Shown here: piece by piece, positions 24,296 to 32,540 of the stretch | Numbering within the stretch: position 1 is the stretch's first letter | Layout of the letters: every line of letters begins with the position of its first letter | From: an uncultured Collinsella sp. | GTDB taxonomy: Bacteria > Actinomycetota > Coriobacteriia > Coriobacteriales > Coriobacteriaceae | Assembly: GCA_958437935.1 (NCBI GenBank) | Contig: CAUBPS010000006.1 | Location: 51,200 to 115,199, forward strand | Length of the DNA stretch: 64,000 nucleotides | Direction of reading: 5' to 3' | Notes under the pieces: model-generated | Database searches by the model: none | What the model saw: the letters and a program-made list of their open reading frames with translations, nothing else | What the model was told of the DNA's origin: nothing | Program-made: the position numbers and the translations under genes

Positions 24296-26623
24296 TTAAG
24301 CGGAAACTGCGGCGGAAGCAGTGTTGGTCTCGTCCTCGTCGGTCCATGCATGCTTGGGCATGGGACGGAAGATCTGGAAGAGCATCGCAACCAGCAGAAC
24401 AATGGCCACAACCGTCCAGATACCAAACTGTCCAAGAACGAACAGGTTGTAGAACTGGTTGATGAACAGGCCGATCACCCAAGCGAAAGCGCACTCGTAG
24501 CCGATGGCAATCGCGGTCCACTTGCCGGAGTCCATCTGGTTGCGGATGGTACCCATAGCGGCGAAGCAGGGGGCGCACAGCAGGTTGAAGGCGCCGAAGG
24601 CCACGCAAGCGCCCATGGTCGGGAACATACCGGCAAATGCGGTCCACAGGCTCGGGTCGGTCTCGGCGGCGTCAGCGACAGACAGCAGCGAGCCGGCGGT
24701 GGCGACGACGTTCTCCTTAGCGACAAGGCCAGAGACAGTCAGCGCGGTTGCCTGCCAGGTGCTAAAGCCGAGCGGGGCGAAGATCCAGGCAACCAGGTTG
24801 CCGAGCATGGCGAGGACGGAGTAGTCCATAAACTCCTCAGGGATGCCGTCCATCGCAGGCAGGAAGCCAAAGGAACCGTTATAGCTACCAAAGTTGGAGA
24901 GGAACCAAACCACGACGGTGGACGCGAAGATGACCGTGCCGGCCTTCTTGATAAAGGCCCAGCAGCGCTCCCACACGTGCAGCGCCCAAGAGCGAATCGC
25001 CGGGAAGTGGTAGGCAGGAAGCTCCATAACAAACGGCGTCGGGCGACCGGCGAAGAGCTTGGTCTTCTTGAGCATGAGGCCCGAGGCGATGACGGCAAAG
25101 ACGCCCAGGAAGTAGAAGAGCGGGCTGATCCACGCGGCGGTGGTGGAAGAATCGCCGATGATGGAGCCCATGAGCAGGGCGATGATCGGCAGCTTAGCGC
25201 CGCAGGGAATAAACGTGGTGGTCATGACCGTCATACGGCGGTCCTTCTCGTTCTCGATGGTCTTGGTAGCCATGACGCCGGGGACACCGCAGCCCGAGGA
25301 CACAAGCATGGGGATAAAGGACTTACCGGACAGGCCAAAGCGGCGGAACACGCGGTCCATGATAAAGGCGACGCGGGCCATATAGCCGCAGTCCTCCAAG
25401 AAAGACAGCATCACGAACAGCAGGAACATCTGCGGCACAAAGCCAAAGATGGCACCCAAACCGCCGACGATGCCGTCGCAGACCAGCGAATCGACCAGGC
25501 CACCGTCCTCGGTGCCGCCCGCCACAAGGGCGTCGTGCACCACGGTGGTGATACCCGGGACATAGGGGCCGTACTGCGCCGGGTCAACCGAGTCGGCATC
25601 GTCGCCCGCAGCCTCGACGGCCGCGTCGTAGGCGTCGCGGCCCTGACCGAGCACGTACCAACCGTCGGTACCGAAGAGCTGGTCGTTGGTGAAGTCGGTC
25701 ACCGTGCCGCCCAGGGTGGAAACGGCGATGTAGTACACGCAGAACATGATGACCACAAAGATCGGCAGGCCCAAGATACGGTTGGTAACCACGCGGTCGA
25801 TCTTCTCGGAGGTGCTCATCTTGGCCGGAGCCTTAGTGAGGCACTCGTCGATAATGTGCGCGATGACGCCATAGCGCTCGCCGGTGATGATGGACTCGGC
25901 GTCGTCATCGCAATCCTGCTCGCACTGGGCGACTAGCTGCTCCACGCGAGCGGCCTTCTCCTTAGTGAGGTTGATGAGCTTGCAGGCGTCCGCGTCGCGC
26001 TCAAACAGCTTGACGGCGTAATAGCGGCGCTTGTTGGCGGGAACGCTCGCCGGAAGGTTGTTTTCGATGTGGTCCAGAACGTCCTCGATGGAGGAATCAA
26101 ACTTGTGCTCCGGCACCTGGCCCTTGGAAGCAGCGGACTTCTTGACCTGCTCGAACAGCTCCTTGATACCCTTGTTCTTAAGGGCCGAGATCATCATAAC
26201 CGGGCAGCCGAGCTTTTTGGAGAGCTTGTCCGTGTCGATCTTGTCGCCGTTCTTCTCGACCAGGTCAGCCATGTTGAGGGCAACGACCACGGGCAGGCCG
26301 GTCTCGATAACCTGAAGCGCCAGATACAGGTTACGCTCGAGGTTGGTGGCATCGACAACCTGGACGACAACATCGGGCTCGCCGCTCATGAGGTAATCGC
26401 GCGAGCATTGCTCCTCGGGGCTGTAGGGGGAAAGCGAGTAGATGCCGGGGAGGTCCGTGATGGTAACGTTCTTGTCGCTTAGGAGCTTGGCTTCCTTTTT
26501 CTCAACCGTGACGCCGGGCCAGTTGCCAACGTAGCCGTTGGCGCCGGTGATCAGGTTGAAAAGCGTGGTCTTGCCGCAGTTGGGGTTACCCGCCAGTGCG
26601 ACATGGATCTGAGAATCCGCCAT
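24296..26623 (-). CDS. feoB: Ferrous iron transporter FeoB
   Basis: 775 residues. The N-terminal GTPase has G1 GNPNCGKTT, G3 DLPGIYSLSPYSPEE and G4 NMAD; a helical linker follows (~165-270) and then the multi-helix core with Gate motifs (GCGVPGV and a second Cys-containing gate near CAPCFAAM). Imports Fe2+ across the membrane under low-oxygen conditions. AGAAGGA precedes the ATG. Order feoA-feoA-feoB-Cys-rich protein on the minus strand. A DtxR-like dyad sits just upstream of this gene. Confidence 0.97.
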   Translation of the reverse strand: MADSQIHVALAGNPNCGKTTLFNLITGANGYVGNWPGVTVEKKEAKLLSDKNVTITDLPGIYSLSPYSPEEQCSRDYLMSGEPDVVVQVVDATNLERNLYLALQVIETGLPVVVALNMADLVEKNGDKIDTDKLSKKLGCPVMMISALKNKGIKELFEQVKKSAASKGQVPEHKFDSSIEDVLDHIENNLPASVPANKRRYYAVKLFERDADACKLINLTKEKAARVEQLVAQCEQDCDDDAESIITGERYGVIAHIIDECLTKAPAKMSTSEKIDRVVTNRILGLPIFVVIMFCVYYIAVSTLGGTVTDFTNDQLFGTDGWYVLGQGRDAYDAAVEAAGDDADSVDPAQYGPYVPGITTVVHDALVAGGTEDGGLVDSLVCDGIVGGLGAIFGFVPQMFLLFVMLSFLEDCGYMARVAFIMDRVFRRFGLSGKSFIPMLVSSGCGVPGVMATKTIENEKDRRMTVMTTTFIPCGAKLPIIALLMGSIIGDSSTTAAWISPLFYFLGVFAVIASGLMLKKTKLFAGRPTPFVMELPAYHFPAIRSWALHVWERCWAFIKKAGTVIFASTVVVWFLSNFGSYNGSFGFLPAMDGIPEEFMDYSVLAMLGNLVAWIFAPLGFSTWQATALTVSGLVAKENVVATAGSLLSVADAAETDPSLWTAFAGMFPTMGACVAFGAFNLLCAPCFAAMGTIRNQMDSGKWTAIAIGYECAFAWVIGLFINQFYNLFVLGQFGIWTVVAIVLLVAMLFQIFRPMPKHAWTDEDETNTASAAVSA

Positions 26624-26697
26624 TCAATCCTTCTTCCTTATGTGCCCGCGCTGCTTTCTCCGCACGGGCTGGATAATGTGCTTCAAAGTGCTGCATT

Positions 26698-26717
26698 AAG
26701 TTAGAAAAACCTAACTT
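26698..26717 (-). promoter_or_regulatory. DtxR/IdeR-like dyad upstream of feoB
   Basis: AAGTTAG-AAAAAC-CTAACTT, a perfect 7-base dyad that contains the GTTAG/CTAAC halves of iron-repressor boxes, although the spacer is longer than the classical one. It lies between feoA and feoB, so feoB may have its own iron-responsive promoter. Confidence 0.4.
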
Positions 26718-26745
26718 TATCTGCAGAAATATGCGCCGCGAGTCC

Positions 26746-26967
26746 TTACTGAACCTCGACGACGGCAGCCTCCTCCTTGCGGATGGAAAGCTCGTAGCCG
26801 CGCACGTTGATCTCGACCGGATCACCGAGCGGCGCAACCTTCACGACCTTGAACGAAGTGCCCTTGATGAGCCCCAGGTCCATAAGGTGGCGACGAAGCG
26901 CACCCTCACCGTGAAGCTTGACGATGGTAGAGCTCTCGCCCACTTTAACGTCACCTAACGTCTTCAT
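26746..26967 (-). CDS. feoA: FeoA-family protein (first, adjacent to feoB)
   Basis: 73 residues with the SH3-like FeoA fold: ALRRHLMDLGLIKGTSFKVV...DPVEINVRGYELSIRKEEA. FeoA proteins bind the FeoB cytoplasmic domain and modulate transport. AAGGGGG precedes the ATG. It is one of two consecutive feoA genes; this one retains the highly conserved ELSIRKEEA ending. Confidence 0.92.
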   Translation of the reverse strand: MKTLGDVKVGESSTIVKLHGEGALRRHLMDLGLIKGTSFKVVKVAPLGDPVEINVRGYELSIRKEEAAVVEVQ

Positions 26968-27006
26968 CCTCTTGTCCCCCTTTCGGTTTTTATGAAATGC
27001 TGCTGA

Positions 27007-27249
27007 CTAACCGACGGTCATGATGTGCATGGCAACCTTGGAATCGATGCCAAAGCGCGCGCCCAGCACCGTGACGATGATATTGGCGCCACTCGAGCTC
27101 ACCACGTGGATTTCGTTGCCCTCGACAAAGCCGAGGTCCTTGAGGTGGTGCTTCATGTCCTCATTGCCCTTTACACGCGACACGCGCACGGTTTCGCCCG
27201 CTTTTACCATCGAAAGCGGCATGGCCGGCATCTGCGGTCCGCAAGACAT
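27007..27249 (-). CDS. FeoA-family protein (second, operon-leading)
   Basis: 80 residues. Same fold as its neighbour (MKHHLKDLGFVEGNEIHVV...NIIVTVLGARFGIDSKVAMHIM) but with a longer N-terminus (MSCGPQMPAMPLSMVKAGE) and a diverged end, as often seen when two FeoA proteins serve one FeoB. AGGAG 7 bases before the ATG. Transcribed first in the operon, downstream of a strong inverted repeat at 27292-27345. Confidence 0.9.
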   Translation of the reverse strand: MSCGPQMPAMPLSMVKAGETVRVSRVKGNEDMKHHLKDLGFVEGNEIHVVSSSGANIIVTVLGARFGIDSKVAMHIMTVG

Positions 27250-27291
27250 GAGTGGCTCCTAACGTCAGTTCGTCCTCAACATCGACGCGAT

Positions 27292-27345
27292 AAAAGTTAA
27301 CCACGTCTATGTTCGCTTTAGTAAACTAGCACGTGGTTAACTTTT
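27292..27345 (-). promoter_or_regulatory. Inverted repeat in the feo operon promoter region
   Basis: AAAAGTTAACCACGT (27292-27306) and ACGTGGTTAACTTTT (27331-27345) are perfect 15-base complements, 24 bases apart. GTTAACC resembles iron-repressor half-sites. The element lies 43 bases upstream of the first feoA start. Could also be a hairpin at the 5' end of the transcript. Confidence 0.5.
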
Positions 27346-27400
27346 TGGAAAGGGTCCTGTTCAGTTTTTCGAAAAAGTTTCCTATACGAAACAAAAGAAG

Positions 27401-27429
27401 CACCACAAAGACCATCTCTTTGCGGTGCC
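27401..27429. terminator. Hairpin between the HPr-like gene and the feo promoter
   Basis: GCACCACAAAGA / TCTTTGCGGTGC stem (one G-T pair) with a short loop. It resembles the CCACCACAAAGG family in its arms. A second small hairpin, CAAAGGGGAC / GTCCCCTTG, follows at about 27450-27468. Confidence 0.6.
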
Positions 27430-27484
27430 TTGTCATACCAATTTATGCAACAAAGGGGACTGTCCCCTTGTCACATTGATGCGC

Positions 27485-27733
27485 TTAGAGCGAGAGATTT
27501 CTGATCGACGTAACGCAGGAAGCCTCGTCTACGCCCGAAACGCGGAAGATGATGTCCTCGCCGCACTCGCCGTAGAGAGCCATGAGTCCCATGACATCGC
27601 GGCCATCCGTGTGGCGATCGCCGATACTGACTGACACGTCGCAACGATGCTTGGCAATGATGTCATAGAGCAGCGCAACCGGGCGGGCATGCAATCCCAA
27701 CGGATCTTTAATCGTCTTTGTAAACTCGACCAT
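27485..27733 (-). CDS. HPr-family phosphocarrier with Asp at position 46
   Basis: 82 residues with the HPr fold: GLHARPVALL puts the phosphorylated histidine exactly at residue 15 when the ATG at 27733 is used (GGAGGGG just upstream), which also confirms the start. The regulatory Ser46 of Gram-positive HPr is replaced by Asp (GRDVMGLMAL), the residue used in the laboratory as a phospho-Ser mimic. It may therefore be a constitutively regulatory or non-regulated HPr. No EI or other PTS gene is in the window. Confidence 0.88.
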   Translation of the reverse strand: MVEFTKTIKDPLGLHARPVALLYDIIAKHRCDVSVSIGDRHTDGRDVMGLMALYGECGEDIIFRVSGVDEASCVTSIRNLSL

Positions 27734-27832
27734 GTCCCCTCCCACGACATCGTACATTCGGCTGGCAAACCCAGCCATGTGGTAGTTATTGTAGCGTTAG
27801 ATGCTTGTTGAAGCCCGCCAGAAGGCTCAACC

Positions 27833-27940
27833 GGAAAGTGCGACCCGTTATTTGGCTGGATTCTGGGACGCAGTTTCCCAAAGGGGCCTGTTTGGGAAAC
27901 TGCGACCCGTTTTGGACGCAAATTCTGGGACGTAGTTTCC
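27833..27940. repeat. Tandem palindromes, GGAAAsTGCGACCC units
   Basis: Two 47-bp units (27833-27879 and 27894-27940) share GGAAA(G/C)TGCGACCCGTT ... ATTCTGGGACG(C/T)AGTTTCC. Each is an imperfect palindrome, and the junction between them (TTTCCCAAA / TTTGGGAAA) forms a third. The rest of the 306-bp gap upstream of the aspS end holds only the terminator at 27986-28016. Confidence 0.7.
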
Positions 27941-27985
27941 GCGACACCCAGTCAACCTATACCCTCGCAACCTCGGCGTATAAAA

Positions 27986-28016
27986 AACGAGGGAAGACAC
28001 ACGTCCTTCCCTCGTT
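27986..28016 (-). terminator. Terminator after aspS
   Basis: AACGAGGGAAG / CTTCCCTCGTT stem, 24 bases past the stop; followed by TTTTTTAT on the minus strand. Confidence 0.85.
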
Positions 28017-28039
28017 GCAAGCAAGATGTAGCCGCTCGC

Positions 28040-29827
28040 CTACATCAGGCGCAGACTGACGTCCTTGAGCTGGGCGCCGCTAACGGCACTCGGAGCGCCC
28101 GACATAAGGTCGGAGCCGCTGGCCGTCTTGGGGAACGCCATGACGTCGCGGATGGAGTCGGAACCGGTGAGCAGCATGCACACGCGGTCCAGGCCCAGAG
28201 CGAAACCGCCCATCGGGGGCGCACCAAACTTGAGGGCCTCCATGAGGAAGCCGAACTGAGACTCGGCACGCTCCTCGGTAAAGCCCAGGAGCTTGAGCAT
28301 GGACATCTGCATCTCGGCGTTGTGGATACGCATACCGCCGCCGCCGGCCTCAAAGCCGTCCATGACAAAGTCGTAGGTGCAAGAACCGGCTGCCAACGGG
28401 TCGGCCTCGATCTTGGCGATGTCGGTCTCGGTCGGCAGGGTAAAGGGCTGGTGCTCGGCAGCATAGGCCTTGCGATCCGCGTCCCAGTGGAACAGCGGGA
28501 AGTTGACGACCCACAGGAAGTCGTGGCCCTCGCGCTTGATCTCGAGCGCATTGGCCATGTGCGAACGCATGCCGCCCAGGATCTCGTCGGAGAGCAAGCG
28601 CGGGCCGGCGGCGAACATCACAAGGTCGCCGGGCTCGACATCCATGCGCTCGCGCAGAGCCGCCATCTCCTCGTCCGAGAAGAACTTGACGATGGGGCTG
28701 TTGATAGAGCCGTCCTCGCGGAAAGCAATCCAGGCCAGGCCCTTGGCGCCAAACGTGGAGGCCACGCCGGCAAGCTTATCGATCTTGGCACGTGCCCAGG
28801 CACCGGCGCCCTTGGCGTTGATGGCCTTGACGACAGAGCCCTCCTCGTTTGCGGCAGTCGCAAAGACCTTGAACTTGGAGTTGGCGAAGATGTCGGTCAG
28901 GTCGACCAGGTGCATGCCATAGCGGGTATCGGGCTTGTCGGAGCCATAGGTGTCCATGGCCTCCCAGTAGTCCATACGACGCAGCGGCGTAGGCATCTCG
29001 ACGCCCATGCGGCCGAAGGCGTCGGCCAGGACCTCCTCGAGCGCGCTCATGACGTCGTTCTGGTCCACGAAGGACATCTCGATATCGACCTGGGTGAACT
29101 CGGGCTGACGGTCGGCACGCAGGTCCTCGTCGCGGAAGCACTTGGCAACCTGGTAGTAGCGCTCGACGCCACCGACCATGAGCAGCTGCTTCAGGAGCTG
29201 CGGGGACTGCGGCAGGGCGTAGAAGTTACCCGGCTGAATACGGCTGGGAACGATGAAGTCGCGAGCGCCCTCGGGCGTGGACTTGAACAGGGAGGGCGTC
29301 TCGACCTCCATGAACTCACGGTTGTGCAGCGCCTCCCGAATGGCAAAGGTAAAGTCGGAGCGCAGCTTGAGGTTGGCCATCATCTCGGGACGACGGAGGT
29401 CCAGATAGCGATAGCGCAGGCGGGTGTCCTCGCTCGTCTCGATGCCGTCCTCGATCTGGAACGGCGGGGTGACGGACGTGTTGAGCACCTCGGCGTGGTC
29501 GGTCAGGACCTCGATCTCGCCGGTCGCGAGCTTGGTGTTGGTGGTCTCCTCACCACGAGCGCGCACGACGCCGTGGATCTTGATGGGCCACTCGGGACGC
29601 ATGGTCTCGGCGATCTTAAAGGCATCGCCGTCGGAGTGCTCGGGGTCGAAGGTGAGCTGCGTGATGCCCTCGCGGTCACGAAGGTCGCAGAAGATAAGGC
29701 CGCCGTGGTCGCGGCGACGACTCACCCAACCGGTGAGGGTGACCTCTTCGCCCACGTTCTCGAAGCGAAGCTCGCCGCAGGTACGGGTGCGCATGGAATG
29801 CTCATCGATGGGACGGGTCTGGCTCAT
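28040..29827 (-). CDS. aspS: Aspartyl-tRNA synthetase
   Basis: 595 residues, bacterial-type class II enzyme. An N-terminal OB anticodon-binding domain (TLTGWVSRRRDHGG) precedes the catalytic core with ALPQSPQLLKQLLMVGG, motif 2 FRDEDLRADRQPEFTQVD and motif 3 GLDRVCMLL, interrupted by the GAD insertion found in bacterial AspRS. Charges tRNA-Asp. AGGAGG lies 9 bases before the ATG. In many Actinobacteria hisS and aspS are adjacent; here they are 9 kb apart with larB/C/D/A and ppc between. I see no T-box in the leader. Confidence 0.97.
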   Translation of the reverse strand: MSQTRPIDEHSMRTRTCGELRFENVGEEVTLTGWVSRRRDHGGLIFCDLRDREGITQLTFDPEHSDGDAFKIAETMRPEWPIKIHGVVRARGEETTNTKLATGEIEVLTDHAEVLNTSVTPPFQIEDGIETSEDTRLRYRYLDLRRPEMMANLKLRSDFTFAIREALHNREFMEVETPSLFKSTPEGARDFIVPSRIQPGNFYALPQSPQLLKQLLMVGGVERYYQVAKCFRDEDLRADRQPEFTQVDIEMSFVDQNDVMSALEEVLADAFGRMGVEMPTPLRRMDYWEAMDTYGSDKPDTRYGMHLVDLTDIFANSKFKVFATAANEEGSVVKAINAKGAGAWARAKIDKLAGVASTFGAKGLAWIAFREDGSINSPIVKFFSDEEMAALRERMDVEPGDLVMFAAGPRLLSDEILGGMRSHMANALEIKREGHDFLWVVNFPLFHWDADRKAYAAEHQPFTLPTETDIAKIEADPLAAGSCTYDFVMDGFEAGGGGMRIHNAEMQMSMLKLLGFTEERAESQFGFLMEALKFGAPPMGGFALGLDRVCMLLTGSDSIRDVMAFPKTASGSDLMSGAPSAVSGAQLKDVSLRLM

Positions 29828-30083
29828 ACCAGTGATCCTCCTTTATGGATCTGTGCCGCCCCGTGTCGTTCCGGGCGGCGTCGTACAGATTTGCCCAGCC
29901 TGCGTAAACCGCGCAGCCAGACATGGCGTTCTATCTTATCGCACCTGTGTCGATGTGCCGCGGAAAAGTGGCTCCTGCCCAAAGACTTGACGGAGACGAA
30001 ACAATTGATGCGTCGCGGCACCCGTCTGCACGCGTCACGTGCGACAATATGCCCCAATAAAACAGCACTTGGAAAGGCCCGTC

Positions 30084-30719
30084 ATGACTGCACGGCTCAT
30101 TGTTATGGATATCGACTCCACGCTCATCAACCAGGAGGTCATCGACCTGTTGGGCGAGGAGGCCGGCGTAGGCGAGCAAGTGGCGAAGATCACTGAGCGC
30201 GCCATGCGCGGCGAACTGGACTTTAAGCAGGCGCTCGAGGAGCGCGTGGGGCTGCTTGCCGGCTTGGACGAGAGTGTGTTCGAGCGTACCTTTGAGCGCG
30301 TGACGTTTACTCCTGGCGCGCTGGAGCTTGTGCGCTCAGCGCACAGCAAGGGCTGGAAGGTCGGCGTGGTAAGCGGCGGCTTTCACGAGGTCGCCGATAA
30401 GATCGTGGCCGCCGCGGGCATCGATTTTTGCCTGGCCAACCGCCTGGAAGTCGTGGACGGCAAGCTCACGGGTAAGCTGGCGGCAGACATCGTGACCAAG
30501 GAATCCAAGCTCATCCAGCTGCTGGATTGGGCGGTTGAGTGCGGTGTCGACATGGCCCACACCGTCGCGATCGGTGACGGCGCCAACGACATCCCCATGA
30601 TTCAGGCCGCGGGCACGGGCATCGCGTTTTGCGCCAAGCCCAAAACGCGCGAAGCCGCCCCGTTTGCCATCGATGAGCGCAACCTGATGCTCGCCATGGA
30701 CATCATCCTGCGCGACTAG
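30084..30719 (+). CDS. serB: Phosphoserine phosphatase-like HAD hydrolase
   Basis: 211 residues. Motif I is VMDIDSTLI (DxDST, as in SerB), motif II is VVSGG and motif IV is GDGANDIPM. Removes phosphate from phosphoserine, the last step of serine synthesis. It lacks the N-terminal ACT domain of longer SerB proteins. Start at ATG 30084 (GGAAAGG upstream), which removes 15 residues from the longest frame. Confidence 0.9.
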   Translation: MTARLIVMDIDSTLINQEVIDLLGEEAGVGEQVAKITERAMRGELDFKQALEERVGLLAGLDESVFERTFERVTFTPGALELVRSAHSKGWKVGVVSGGFHEVADKIVAAAGIDFCLANRLEVVDGKLTGKLAADIVTKESKLIQLLDWAVECGVDMAHTVAIGDGANDIPMIQAAGTGIAFCAKPKTREAAPFAIDERNLMLAMDIILRD

Positions 30720-30755
30720 TCGATCCTTCTAACAAGAGAATCAGTCTGTCCTATA

Positions 30756-30789
30756 GTTTCCGAACAATTTTGTCTTAGTGTTCGGAAAC
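30756..30789 (+). promoter_or_regulatory. Perfect inverted repeat between serB and larB
   Basis: GTTTCCGAACA and TGTTCGGAAAC, 11 bases each, 12 bases apart. TAGACT about 18 bases downstream could be a -10. It may be the operator of the lar operon (the TetR regulator is encoded in it) or a terminator of serB; no T-run follows on the plus strand, which favours an operator. Confidence 0.45.
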
Positions 30790-30833
30790 ATACCCTTTGA
30801 GTGCTAGACTTTGCGCCGTCGAAGGGAACATAT

Positions 30834-31616
30834 ATGGATAAGCGAGATCTTGAGCAATTGCTGAGCGATGTTGCCGGCGGAGTAGTCACCCCGGCAGTCG
30901 CCCTCACGCGCCTCCAGACGGCGCCAACCGCCGATCTGGGTTTTGCGCAGCTCGATCTTTCGCGCGGGGTGCGCCAGGGAGCCGGCGAGGTTGTCTACGG
31001 CGCCGGTAAAACCGCCGAGCAAATTGCCGCCATTATCGAAGCGCTGCGCGATGCCGGTCAGGAGCGCATCCTGGTCACGCGCCTGGACAGCGAAAAAGCA
31101 GCCCGTACCTCGGAGCTTCTCGGCAACGACATCGACCTGGGATATGCCCCGAACGCCCAGCTCGCCCTGGTGGGTGGCAAGCCCTCCCCCACCGGTAACG
31201 GACGCGTTGTCGTCGCCTGCGCCGGCACGAGCGACCTGCCCGTCGCCGAAGAGGCGGCACTGACGGCCGAGTTCTACGGCAACGAGGTCGACCGCCTCTA
31301 CGACGTGGGTGTCGCCGGCCTGCACCGCCTGCTCGCTCACGCCGAGGAACTTGCCCAGGCGCAGGTGGTCATCGCCATCGCCGGCATGGAAGGCGCCCTG
31401 GCGAGCGTTATCGGCGGTCTGGTGAGCTGTCCGGTCATTGCCGTTCCCACCAGCGTGGGCTACGGCGCGAGCTTTGGTGGCGTAGCCGCGCTGCTCGCCA
31501 TGCTCAACTCCTGTGCCAGTGGCGTTTCGGTCGTCAATATCGACAACGGCTTTGGTGCCGCCTACCAGGCAAGTCTTATCAATCATCTGAGCGCCGGTAC
31601 ATCCCGCGCCCGTTAA
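30834..31616 (+). CDS. larB: LarB, pyridinium-3,5-biscarboxylate mononucleotide synthase
   Basis: 260 residues of the AIR-carboxylase-like family. LarB carboxylates nicotinate adenine dinucleotide and releases AMP, the first step of the nickel-pincer nucleotide cofactor. Signatures: RGVRQGAGEVVYGAGKT near residue 50 and the C-terminal VPTSVGYGASFGGVAALLAMLNSC, which is the purE-like active site. AAGGG precedes the ATG at 30834. Forms an operon with larC (10-base gap) and a tetR gene. Confidence 0.93.
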   Translation: MDKRDLEQLLSDVAGGVVTPAVALTRLQTAPTADLGFAQLDLSRGVRQGAGEVVYGAGKTAEQIAAIIEALRDAGQERILVTRLDSEKAARTSELLGNDIDLGYAPNAQLALVGGKPSPTGNGRVVVACAGTSDLPVAEEAALTAEFYGNEVDRLYDVGVAGLHRLLAHAEELAQAQVVIAIAGMEGALASVIGGLVSCPVIAVPTSVGYGASFGGVAALLAMLNSCASGVSVVNIDNGFGAAYQASLINHLSAGTSRAR

Positions 31617-31626
31617 GGAGCATTCC

Positions 31627-32538
31627 ATGTCCAACCATCAGCATACGCTTATCATCGACGGCACCTCGGGCATCAGCGGCGATATGACCGTCGCGGCCCT
31701 GCTCGACCTGGGCGCCAGCGAGGAGCACCTGCGCGAACAGCTCGCCACGCTGCCGGTCGACGGCTTTTCGATCTCCGTGACGCGCGTAAACAAGCATGGC
31801 ATCGACGCCTGCGATTTCGACGTTCAGCTGGCAGAAGAGCTCGAGAACCACGACCACGACATGGCATGGCTCTACGGCAACGAAGCAGCTGCCGAGCACA
31901 CGCACGAGCACGAGCACCACCATCATGACCATGACGAGCATGAGCACTGCCATGAGCATGATCATGAGACCCACGGCCATGGCCACGAGGGTCACCATCA
32001 CGCCCACCACCATCACCACCGTTCTTTGGCGGACGTCACCGCTATCATCGACGGCTCGCAGCTAAGCGATGGCACCAAGCGTCGTGCGCTCGCCATCTTT
32101 ACCGCGCTCGCCGCCGCCGAGGCAAAGGCCCACGGCAAAACGCCCGAGACCGTCATGTTCCACGAGGTAGGCGCCGTCGATTCCATCGTCGACGTCTGCT
32201 CTGTCGCCATCTGCCTCGATGACCTGGGCATCGAGGATATTGTCGTCGAGTCGCTCTCCGAGGGCCACGGCACCATCCACTGTGCCCACGGCCTCATGCC
32301 CATTCCCGTCCCCGCTGTCGTCAACCTGTGCCAGGCGGGCAATATCGCCCTCACGCCTGCACCGGTCGCCGGCGAGCTCGTGACGCCCACGGGCGCCGCC
32401 ATCGTCACCGCGCTGCGTACGTCCGACCAACTGCCCTCACGCTACCGCATCGAAGCCGTCGGCTACGGCGCTGGCAAGCGCCCCTACGAGGGTTGCTCCG
32501 GTACGCTCCGCTGCCTGCTCGTTCACGCGGACGCATAG
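31627..32538 (+). CDS. larC: LarC N-terminal domain only (nickel-insertion protein, LarC1)
   Basis: 303 residues. Starts with the LarC signature IIDGTSGISGDM and continues to IEAVGYGAGKRPYEG, where the first domain normally ends. Residues ~75-133 are extremely His-rich, a nickel store or chaperone segment. The second domain (LarC2, which binds CTP) is absent: the stop at 32536 is followed after two bases by the ATG of a TetR gene, and no LarC2-like frame is present on either strand nearby. In Lactiplantibacillus LarC1 and LarC2 are joined by a programmed frameshift; that cannot happen here. LarC2 may be encoded elsewhere or lost. Confidence 0.9.
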   Translation: MSNHQHTLIIDGTSGISGDMTVAALLDLGASEEHLREQLATLPVDGFSISVTRVNKHGIDACDFDVQLAEELENHDHDMAWLYGNEAAAEHTHEHEHHHHDHDEHEHCHEHDHETHGHGHEGHHHAHHHHHRSLADVTAIIDGSQLSDGTKRRALAIFTALAAAEAKAHGKTPETVMFHEVGAVDSIVDVCSVAICLDDLGIEDIVVESLSEGHGTIHCAHGLMPIPVPAVVNLCQAGNIALTPAPVAGELVTPTGAAIVTALRTSDQLPSRYRIEAVGYGAGKRPYEGCSGTLRCLLVHADA

Positions 32539-32540
32539 CC

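Noticed and set aside
29828..30083. T-box riboswitch ahead of aspS
   Set aside because: No T-box sequence (TGGnACCGCG) or antiterminator fold can be seen in the leader.
32328..32540. Possible LarC2 frame or programmed frameshift after larC
   Set aside because: The alternative frame is the upstream extension of tetR and shows no LarC2 sequence.
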